64,000 bases of DNA from an uncultured Lachnospiraceae bacterium. GTDB lineage: Bacteria; Bacillota; Clostridia; Lachnospirales; Lachnospiraceae. The notes under the pieces were generated by a model. That model did no database searches. It saw nothing but the letters and a program-made list of their open reading frames with translations, and was not told the DNA's origin. This document shows positions 1 through 6,741 of this stretch, one piece after another. Made by a program: the position numbers and the translations under genes. Position 1 is the stretch's first letter. The number at the start of each line of letters is the position of its first letter. The stretch spans positions 1 to 64,000 of the forward strand of contig CAMUYA010000002.1 of the NCBI GenBank assembly GCA_947164865.1, given 5' to 3'.

Positions 1-13
1 TTGTATTTAAAGA

Positions 14-904
14 CTATAGATAATCTTTTATCTTTGTAAGCCCGTCCACATCCTTATTCTGTATAAGATGATCTGCTATCTTTCTGACGCTCTCATCCGA
101 CAAAAATGCTATTATCGAGATCAAGGCTTCTGTATTTCCCGCTTCAAGGAAACGATCAGTAATAGTGTCGAGAGTCTCATCTTCCAGAAATGCTGCAAGC
201 TCCTCTAGTCCACTCATGTCCCCGGAAGTTACAAGTTTTTCCCCCAATTCATTTAGCGTTTCATCCGGAAGAAACGGAGCCAGTTCTGCTAAGTCGCTGA
301 TCCTGGTAGTCCCAATCTTTTCGGCAATTTCCGCTAAAGCTTCGTCTGGTAAGAACGCCGCAAGTTCCACGAGCTTTTCCATATCATCAGTTCCGATTCT
401 TCCGGCAATATCTGTAAGCGCTTCATCAGAAAGGAACGAAGCTATCTCTAACAGACCATCCAGATCCGATAAATCCGCATCCTTTATCAGCTTTTCCATA
501 TATTCATCATCGAGATATGGTGCGAGTGGAACCAGCACAGAAAGATCCAGTTTATCTTTTCCAGCAGTCTTCTCAGCTTTTTCTTTTAGTTCTTCAGGTG
601 GAAGGATCGGTGCAACTTCTGCAAGTTCTTCAGGTGAAAGAATCGCATCGGGTTCGTTCAGAGTTTTCTTTACTGCCTCTGCCCCAGCCTTTCCTTCCTC
701 TCCTCCGAGCAGTTCCGTAATCTCAAGGCCAAGCTCACGAGCAAGATCCGGGATCTTGGCAATATCCGGCATAGTATTTCCACGTTCCCAGTTTGATACT
801 GCCTGGTAGCTTACTCCCATTTTGTCAGCTAATTCAAGCTGAGTCATATTCTTCTTTGTTCTTGCATCCTTTATGATCTTTCCGATCTTATTCATATTAA
901 ACAT
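14..904 (-). CDS. XRE-family regulator with C-terminal helical repeats
   Basis: This 296-residue protein begins with an XRE/Cro-type helix-turn-helix (about residues 7-60, including MTQLELADKMGVSYQAVSNW), which normally binds DNA as a dimer. From about residue 85 to the end it consists of seven or so degenerate repeats of 27-30 residues, each with a core like L-x-E-L-A-x-F-L-x-D-E-x-L-x-x-I. They are predicted to form paired helices, like a small HEAT-type solenoid. The start is supported by GGAGG 7-8 bases upstream. The promoter carries direct repeats that could be its own operator, so autoregulation is plausible. The target genes and any ligand of the solenoid are unknown. Confidence 0.85.
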   Translation of the reverse strand: MFNMNKIGKIIKDARTKKNMTQLELADKMGVSYQAVSNWERGNTMPDIAKIPDLARELGLEITELLGGEEGKAGAEAVKKTLNEPDAILSPEELAEVAPILPPEELKEKAEKTAGKDKLDLSVLVPLAPYLDDEYMEKLIKDADLSDLDGLLEIASFLSDEALTDIAGRIGTDDMEKLVELAAFLPDEALAEIAEKIGTTRISDLAELAPFLPDETLNELGEKLVTSGDMSGLEELAAFLEDETLDTITDRFLEAGNTEALISIIAFLSDESVRKIADHLIQNKDVDGLTKIKDYL

Positions 905-973
905 TCTTTTGCCTCCATGATTTTTTTGATGTGGCCGCCATCTGAAACGAAGTATAGTTTACAGGAGGCAAAA

Positions 974-1040
974 AGTATATCAATTCGCGCTTGAGTTGAC
1001 AAAGCATCGTGAAAAACGGGACTCAATCAGCGCTTGAGTT
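974..1040 (-). promoter_or_regulatory. Promoter of the XRE gene with repeated operator-like motif
   Basis: On the minus strand TTGTCA (997-1002) and TATACT (974-979) are separated by exactly 17 bases, a near-consensus sigma-A promoter for the XRE gene. The 11-base sequence GCGCTTGAGTT (plus-strand reading) occurs at 987-997, inside the spacer, and again at 1030-1040. The second copy is also half of an inverted repeat, ACTCAA-N7-TTGAGT (1021-1039). This arrangement is typical of operators of self-regulating XRE repressors. Binding by the adjacent gene product is an inference. Confidence 0.6.
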
Positions 1041-1079
1041 CAGCAAAATAGATTTTCCTTCCACGAATCATAAGATGTC

Positions 1080-1430
1080 TTATACATTCAGTATTTCCGC
1101 GAAATTTCCTTTAAAAAAATGTCTATACTCCGGGTGATCCTCGGCACTGTATATATATCCGGAGACACCTTCATAAGTCTTTTCAAGCGCATCGGGATAA
1201 TACTCCTGCAGTTGCTGGATTCCGTCTTTTGTAAAACCGTATGGGCCCCATTTTTTCCAGATTCCGTTATATTCAAATCCCGTCTCCCGGCAATACTTCT
1301 CTATGGCATTGCTGAGATAAACGAGCGTATTTTCTCTTTTCGTCGAGAAATAAACCAGCGGAATATGATGATCCGATACCCTCGGCTCTAACTGAATGAT
1401 CCCTTTAACCGGGGAAGCATGATAAAACAT
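1080..1430 (-). CDS. Hypothetical protein, 116 residues
   Basis: I cannot assign a function. The protein is short, soluble and rich in aromatic residues, with no signal peptide or membrane segment. The N-terminus (MFYHASPVKGIIQLEPR) resembles small uncharacterised Firmicute proteins whose opening F-Y-H-A-S recalls an ADP-ribosyltransferase-like fold, but no catalytic set can be recognised here. A GGAG sits 7 bases before the ATG, and a TATAAT-like box lies on the minus strand at 1473-1478, so it probably has its own transcript. Compositional style matches its neighbours. Confidence 0.7.
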   Translation of the reverse strand: MFYHASPVKGIIQLEPRVSDHHIPLVYFSTKRENTLVYLSNAIEKYCRETGFEYNGIWKKWGPYGFTKDGIQQLQEYYPDALEKTYEGVSGYIYSAEDHPEYRHFFKGNFAEILNV

Positions 1431-1493
1431 ATATTTTCTCCATTATGCGCCTCATCGTGTGCTTATCCTGTTATTATACCAAACCATCTATTT

Positions 1494-2438
1494 TCATCCG
1501 TACATGTCGTGTTGAACTCTTTGTGTCCAGTAGGTATTAATGGTTGACGGTGCGTTGTACAGTGCCGTCAACAAATATCCTCTGATATCCGTTATATGAG
1601 ATGTGGTATTGTTCAGACTCTCTATCACGTACTCCAGATGGCTGCTGTCAAGCTTTAAAAACCGTGATTTTACAAGCTCATATGGATAATCTGTCTTGCC
1701 GATATGAACTGTCTTACGCTTCACGCAAACAATGTCGCAGATAAGTTCGTACAATTCATGATAGAGCTCCCTATTCCTAACACCATCATATCTCATATGA
1801 TGACTATACTCGATATTCTCCCTGATGAGCTGTTTGTAAGAATCAATCTCATCCATCCGATCAGAAAGGGGAGTATTTGTACTCTCGCCCGATGGATTGA
1901 AAGATTCAGTATTACTAAACTCAATATGTTTAATATCTGTATTATTTGCTTTCAAATCCTGAAAGTCCGAAGTTGCATCACTAATAACTCCTGACTTATC
2001 TACAGAAAAAGTCTTGACTTGCAAATTTTGTAAGTCTTCAGTTTCCGCACTTTTCGAAGGTTCGTTTTCATTTTCACCGATTAACTTCAGAAAATTCTTC
2101 ACATAAATGATGTCCGGTTTTCCGAGCCCCTGCTTTTTCCTCTCGATGAGTCCAATGCCTTTCTTATCATCAAGCTCCTGCATGATTTTCACACACTTGC
2201 CCGATGAATACCCGAGATCTTCCATTATGTTTTCCAATGTATAATGGATAAACACTCTGTTATCATCATCCCGCCATCCATTCTTCATGGAAAGAGAAAG
2301 TCTATCCAGAAGTAATCCGTATAAAACCTTTGCTTCCAGGCTCAGTCCCTTAAATATTTCCTCTGTAAATAATACCTTTGGAATTCTTAGAAATGTGAAT
2401 TGATCCGCTTCAATCCCATAATAATAATCAAATACCAT
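1494..2438 (-). CDS. RepA_N-type replication initiator protein with DUF6017-like C-terminus
   Basis: The N-terminal 110 residues (opening MVFDYYYGIEADQFTFLRIP) match the RepA_N winged-helix domain of theta-replicating Firmicute plasmids and conjugative elements. The C-terminal 100 residues (SRFLKL, then RGYLLTALYNAP, ending HDMYG) match the DUF6017 tail usually found with it. A variable polar linker lies between. I place the start at 2438 because AGGAGG lies 6 bases upstream; the longer GTG reading at 2453 would overlap that ribosome site. It sits about 19 kb from oriC with no other plasmid genes nearby, so it is either a relic of an integrated element or a domesticated chromosomal protein. 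Its role here is unknown. Confidence 0.85.
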   Translation of the reverse strand: MVFDYYYGIEADQFTFLRIPKVLFTEEIFKGLSLEAKVLYGLLLDRLSLSMKNGWRDDDNRVFIHYTLENIMEDLGYSSGKCVKIMQELDDKKGIGLIERKKQGLGKPDIIYVKNFLKLIGENENEPSKSAETEDLQNLQVKTFSVDKSGVISDATSDFQDLKANNTDIKHIEFSNTESFNPSGESTNTPLSDRMDEIDSYKQLIRENIEYSHHMRYDGVRNRELYHELYELICDIVCVKRKTVHIGKTDYPYELVKSRFLKLDSSHLEYVIESLNNTTSHITDIRGYLLTALYNAPSTINTYWTQRVQHDMYG

Positions 2439-2544
2439 CTTCTGCCTCCTCACGTGTTAAGACAGAATACCCGGTTTTTTGAATATCATTCTTTGTGTCA
2501 ACCGTCTCCACTTCGAAAGCGACAACCACTGAAATCTTATTCAT
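2428..2544 (-). CDS. Possible 38-residue small protein overlapping the repA start
   Basis: A short reading frame on the minus strand (MNKISVVVAFEVETV..., ending EEAEDGI) stops at 2428, inside the first codons of the RepA_N gene. The overlap suggests translational coupling. Upstream there is only a weak purine-rich stretch (AGAGAAG). The composition is protein-like, but 38 residues are too few for certainty; it could be a chance frame. Confidence 0.25.
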   Translation of the reverse strand: MNKISVVVAFEVETVDTKNDIQKTGYSVLTREEAEDGI

Positions 2545-2621
2545 CATATTCTTCTCTTTGTGGTTATCGCCGATTTTATCGAAGGAATAAAGTCGACAAA
2601 AGTGCGTAAATTCAAGGATTT

Positions 2622-4274
2622 CTATGTATCTTCTCTTTGTAGCGACACCGCGCACTCCACATGGACAGTATTTGGGAACATGTCCACGGGGCGTACCTTG
2701 ATCAGCTTGTAGCCGTTGGCACACAGGTATTTCAGATCTCTTGCCAGAGTCGCTGAGTCACAGGAAACGTAAACTATTCTGGTGGGTGCCATAGAAACCA
2801 TAGTACGCAGGCATGCCTCGTCACATCCCTTTCTCGGCGGGTCAACGACGATTACATCCGGATGGCGCATATCCGCTGTTTTCTCCCCGTCTCCGGAGAC
2901 TAAACCGGCGCTTTTTTCTGACTTGACGCCTACCTCGATAGAATAAAACTGCGGCAATACTTCCTCCGCCTTACCTACGAAAAACTTCGCGTTTTCAATC
3001 CCGTTTCGGCGGGCGTTGTCCCTTGCATCTTCTATAGCCTGAGGCACCACTTCGACACCGTAAATCTTTCCCGCGTTACCCGCCAGGAAAAGTGAGATTG
3101 TTCCTATTCCGCAGTATAAATCCCAGACAGCCTCCCTGCCCGTAAGTCCTGCGTATTGAAGAGCAAGGCTATATAACTTCTCCATCTGAAGAGGATTTAC
3201 CTGATAAAAAGACTGTGGAGAAATGTGAAACTCCAGCTTCCTTCCTGTCACAGGGTATCCGGGCTTCGTCATATCCCTGACCTGTATCGTATCCCGAATA
3301 TAAGGCTTCCCCCAGATGCAGTAAGTCTCTTTTCCGAGAATGACATTGGTATTCTCCGTATTAATGTTTACGGATACTGAAGTAATACCATCTATCTTAG
3401 AAAGCGCGGCCAAAAGATCTCCTTGACCTTCGATAAATTCCTTTTCCGTAATCCATGCCCTGCTGTCTGCGGCTTTATCCGCCATTTTATATCCGTCTGA
3501 TATCTCTTGTTCTTTCCTGAATTTTTCTTTATCTCTCTGCGATATACCCTTATACCGATCCTGCTCGAAAGACTTTCCCTTTACTCTGTATGCATCCGCT
3601 CCTAACCGACGGTTAATGACGATGCACACCATTCTCTCACCGGAATTAAATCCCTTCCTCAAAAGAATATGCCTTACAAGCCCCTCCCTTGTTTCTTCGT
3701 TGTAGGGCTTGATATCATACTTTTCCATATGTGCCAGAATAATATCCAGCACTTCCTTATCACCTTTTGCTCCGATACAACACTCATCACCCGCAATGAT
3801 AGAATGGGTGCGGCCCGCATAAAAACCGGCGATGAGCTTACCCTCTTTGTCGTAACCAACAGGATATACCGCCTTGTTACGATAGTTCCAGGGCTCCTCC
3901 ATCCCGACGATTTTCTCCATTATCCAGTCCAGGAGCTTGTCATCGAACCCTCCGATCCTCTTTAAATTATTGCGGACCTTGTTCTGCTTATATTCCAGCT
4001 GCTTTTTGTAGGAAAGTGACTGGATCTGACATCCGCCGCAGCTGCGCGCTATATCACATTTCGGAGAAACGCGAAAGGGAGAAGGCATGATAACCTTCTC
4101 CAATCTCGCATAGGCATAACTCTTTGTGGCCTTCATTATCTTTGCTGATACAGTATCACCGATCACCGCGTCCTTGATAAAGAAGGTGTAGCCCTCGATA
4201 TGTCCGATTCCCTCGCCGTCAACTCCGATATCCTCGATGGTGACTTCAATCATCTCATTTTTGTTGTAAGCCAT
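2622..4274 (-). CDS. rlmD: 23S rRNA (uracil-5)-methyltransferase, RlmD/RlmCD (RumA) family
   Basis: This SAM-dependent enzyme makes 5-methyluridine in 23S rRNA. An N-terminal TRAM RNA-binding domain (about residues 4-60) is followed by the iron-sulfur cysteines (CDIARSCGGC, and later GDECC). The Rossmann methyltransferase carries the SAM loop WDLYCGIGTISLF, the DPPRKG motif and the nucleophilic cysteine in YVSCDSATLARD. At 550 residues it is longer than the usual 450-460. The extra length lies in two charged inserts, about residues 225-285 and about 455-480. It is 26 bases downstream of the YhaM-like gene, suggesting a small RNA-processing operon. Whether the target is U1939 or U747 (or both) cannot be told from sequence. 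Confidence 0.9.
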   Translation of the reverse strand: MAYNKNEMIEVTIEDIGVDGEGIGHIEGYTFFIKDAVIGDTVSAKIMKATKSYAYARLEKVIMPSPFRVSPKCDIARSCGGCQIQSLSYKKQLEYKQNKVRNNLKRIGGFDDKLLDWIMEKIVGMEEPWNYRNKAVYPVGYDKEGKLIAGFYAGRTHSIIAGDECCIGAKGDKEVLDIILAHMEKYDIKPYNEETREGLVRHILLRKGFNSGERMVCIVINRRLGADAYRVKGKSFEQDRYKGISQRDKEKFRKEQEISDGYKMADKAADSRAWITEKEFIEGQGDLLAALSKIDGITSVSVNINTENTNVILGKETYCIWGKPYIRDTIQVRDMTKPGYPVTGRKLEFHISPQSFYQVNPLQMEKLYSLALQYAGLTGREAVWDLYCGIGTISLFLAGNAGKIYGVEVVPQAIEDARDNARRNGIENAKFFVGKAEEVLPQFYSIEVGVKSEKSAGLVSGDGEKTADMRHPDVIVVDPPRKGCDEACLRTMVSMAPTRIVYVSCDSATLARDLKYLCANGYKLIKVRPVDMFPNTVHVECAVSLQREDT

Positions 4275-4300
4275 ATGGTGTTATCCTTTAATGCTCCCTT

Positions 4301-5242
4301 TTACAGAGTCGATCTTACATTTCCTTCGAGGAATTTCTGGAATCCCAGCCATCCCTGATTCATCGCGTTGTTCTCCAGGATCTCCTTAAAGGTCTCCATC
4401 TTTGCATCGGTGTCATCTGCATAGCTTAGTGCCATAGCCTCTATCAGGGCAGGTGTCTTAGGTGATCCAAACTCAAGTTTTCCATGGTGCGCCAGTATAC
4501 AGTGCTGGAGCTGGAGCAGATCGTTCTTGGTAAATCCTTCTATCTTTGCGGCCCTCTTTCCCACCATATTCGATCCCATCACTATATGTCCGAGAAGATT
4601 TCCCTCATCGGTATAATCATTTTCGGGGAAGGGAGAAAGCTCATATACTTTTCCTATATCGTGACACATGGCTGCGGTAAGTAAAAGATCTCTTTTAAGT
4701 ATGGGATATGCTTTTGAATAATAATCACACAGCTTTGTGACGCTGAGGGTATGCTCCAATAGTCCCCCAACAAAGCCGTGGTGCACGCTCTTCGCCGCCG
4801 ATGAGAACCGGAATTTTTTGGAGAATTCTTCGTCGGTTATGAACAGGTCTTTTAGTAGCGCTTTATAAGACGGATTCTCTATGCTCTCGATAATATCTTT
4901 AAATTCCGAGAACATTTCATCTATGTTTTTGCTGCTCACCGGGAGATAATCCGAAGGATCGTATTCTCCCTCTCTGACTTTTCTCGCCCGCCTTATGTTC
5001 AGCTGAAGCGCACTGTTAAAAGAAACCACTTCTCCGGATACTTCCACGTAATCAAGCTTATCAAATTCATCGATCCCGGGATCGTTGGGTTCCCATATCT
5101 TGCAGTCCATGGTCCCGGTTTTATCCTGGATCGTGACATTTTCGTAGTTCTTTCCGTTTTTCGTAGTGGCAGAGATCTTATTCTTGATCATAAAGATCCC
5201 CGATACTCTCTCTCCCTCATGGTATTCTGATATATATTTCAT
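4301..5242 (-). CDS. yhaM: 3'-5' exoribonuclease YhaM family (OB fold + HD domain)
   Basis: The 313-residue protein has an N-terminal OB-fold nucleic-acid-binding region (about residues 10-90) and a C-terminal HD phosphohydrolase domain (about 160-290). The domain has metal-site residues H-H-G-F-V-G-G-L-L-E-H, then CHDIGK, then a later HHGKLEFGSP. This is the architecture and length of B. subtilis YhaM, a Mn-dependent 3'-to-5' exonuclease acting on RNA and single-stranded DNA. AGGGAAA precedes the ATG. It lies between the HtrA-like gene (41 bases upstream) and the rlmD-like gene (26 bases downstream), all on the minus strand. Confidence 0.88.
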   Translation of the reverse strand: MKYISEYHEGERVSGIFMIKNKISATTKNGKNYENVTIQDKTGTMDCKIWEPNDPGIDEFDKLDYVEVSGEVVSFNSALQLNIRRARKVREGEYDPSDYLPVSSKNIDEMFSEFKDIIESIENPSYKALLKDLFITDEEFSKKFRFSSAAKSVHHGFVGGLLEHTLSVTKLCDYYSKAYPILKRDLLLTAAMCHDIGKVYELSPFPENDYTDEGNLLGHIVMGSNMVGKRAAKIEGFTKNDLLQLQHCILAHHGKLEFGSPKTPALIEAMALSYADDTDAKMETFKEILENNAMNQGWLGFQKFLEGNVRSTL

Positions 5243-5283
5243 TTTCCCTGCTTTCCGGTAAGGCCGCTAACCGGTCCTTACAA

Positions 5284-6636
5284 TCATTCTCCTCTTCTTC
5301 CGACAGTAAGAGTAATGTCGATCCCGACATATTCATCCTGGGATTTTCTCATTATATGCATGACTATCTCGTCATCCGGCTTGCATTTTTGAATAATCGA
5401 AACATATTCCGAGTAATAGCTCACGTGCTGATCATCGATCCCGGTTATCACATCCCCTACCAGCACACCTGACTGCATTGCCGGGGAATCCATATCCGTT
5501 TTTGTAACATACGCCCCCATGGGAACTCCAAGTTCAGCATTGGCCTGAGATGTCACATCCGTGCCTGTGATGCCGAGATATCCGAAGTCTTCCGCGTTTG
5601 ACAGCTTCTCTATTGTATCTCTGAGTTCCGTGATACCGTATACATTTACAACTACGTTTTCATCTGTCTCCGCCTGGCTTTCGGTGATAAAACCTATGGC
5701 CTGACCCTGCAAATTAAAGATCACTCCGCTGGAATTCCTGCTTCCGAGTATATCGGTCGTGAAAAGGTTCAAATGTGTATCCGCCAGAGATATTGATGTT
5801 TTGGGGGCATCCACTATACCATATCCGATCGATCCGAAGTTTCCCTTAGGGCTGCCTATTGCCACAATTGGACTTCCCACATAGAGTGAATTACTGTTCC
5901 CCAACTTTGCAATTATTGTGGATACATCTATATCCTGAGGGATTTCCGACAGATTGACCGCTACGATCGCAAGCCCCGTTACAGTGTCTGCCGATTTTAT
6001 CTGAGCCGGCACGCTGCGCCCGTCTTTAAAGGCCACCTTGAGAGTGTCTGCATTGCTGAGTGCTTTGCTGTCCGCCAGGATCAGCAGTTCGATATTGTTC
6101 TCCGCTATGATCAGACCCGCTGTTGAGTCCTTACGGTCATTAACGGAATTAAGCCAATCTACACTTGATCTGACCGCTGTGACATTGACTACATACATCC
6201 CCAGGTCTCTGGCATATGCGGACATAGACATCATTATCTGCCTGTAGCTGGTCGCATCGAGCCGCACTTTTGACAAAATGGCGTTTACCTGATCTTCACT
6301 GAGCGGCAGTTCAACCGGATCCGTCTCCTCCGCTTCGGCCTCTGCTTCAGCGTTTTCTTCAGCCATCATCTCTGCAAGCGCAGATTCCTGCATCATGTAT
6401 TCCGAAAGCATCTCCTCGGGAGACATCTCATCTTCGGGAAGGCTCACGATCTCGGGAACAGGCTCGTTTGTCTTGGTCGTGATTTTCTCCAGATACGGCT
6501 CAAGCACAAGGATAACCAGGCTTGCCACCACTCCGAACACTATCGCAAGAGCGATCGTCGTCAAGGTTTTTCTTAATATCTTGGCTTTATTAACCGGCCT
6601 TTTTTTGATATCTTCTTTGATAAAATCCTGATTCAT
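5284..6636 (-). CDS. Membrane-anchored HtrA/DegP-like protein with degenerate catalytic triad
   Basis: The predicted protein (450 residues from the ATG at 6636, which has GGTGG 8 bases upstream; a GTG at 6648 is the alternative) has one membrane segment (about 26-46). A glutamate/alanine-rich linker (about 60-112) follows, then a trypsin-like domain (about 130-345) and a PDZ domain (about 352-445). The fold landmarks of HtrA are present, but the segment that normally carries the catalytic His reads LILADSKAL (185-193). The Asp position of T-D-L-A reads T-G-L-A (about 221). The nucleophile motif GNSGG is RNSSG (Ser302 retained). Protease activity is therefore doubtful. It may act as a PDZ scaffold, chaperone or pseudoprotease at the membrane. 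Confidence 0.85.
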   Translation of the reverse strand: MNQDFIKEDIKKRPVNKAKILRKTLTTIALAIVFGVVASLVILVLEPYLEKITTKTNEPVPEIVSLPEDEMSPEEMLSEYMMQESALAEMMAEENAEAEAEAEETDPVELPLSEDQVNAILSKVRLDATSYRQIMMSMSAYARDLGMYVVNVTAVRSSVDWLNSVNDRKDSTAGLIIAENNIELLILADSKALSNADTLKVAFKDGRSVPAQIKSADTVTGLAIVAVNLSEIPQDIDVSTIIAKLGNSNSLYVGSPIVAIGSPKGNFGSIGYGIVDAPKTSISLADTHLNLFTTDILGSRNSSGVIFNLQGQAIGFITESQAETDENVVVNVYGITELRDTIEKLSNAEDFGYLGITGTDVTSQANAELGVPMGAYVTKTDMDSPAMQSGVLVGDVITGIDDQHVSYYSEYVSIIQKCKPDDEIVMHIMRKSQDEYVGIDITLTVGRRGE

Positions 6637-6741
6637 TTTTTCATCCACCGTGTTTTAGGGATTGATTCCATCACTATCTAATATATCTTTTAATTCCAAA
6701 AAAGTAAAGAAATGCCTTCTTATTTGTGTTATACTTTAGCT

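Noticed and set aside
165..809. 214-codon plus-strand frame antisense to the XRE repeat protein
   Set aside because: Serine-rich low-complexity product created by the repetitive reverse strand of the helical repeats. No start signals.
991..1002. TTGAC sequence on the plus strand at 996-1000 as a promoter -35 box
   Set aside because: No -10 box at proper spacing and no plus-strand gene follows. The same bases are used by the minus-strand XRE promoter.
2439..2453. GTG start of the RepA_N gene at 2453
   Set aside because: The extra codons are the AGGAGG ribosome site itself. The ATG at 2438 begins the conserved domain.
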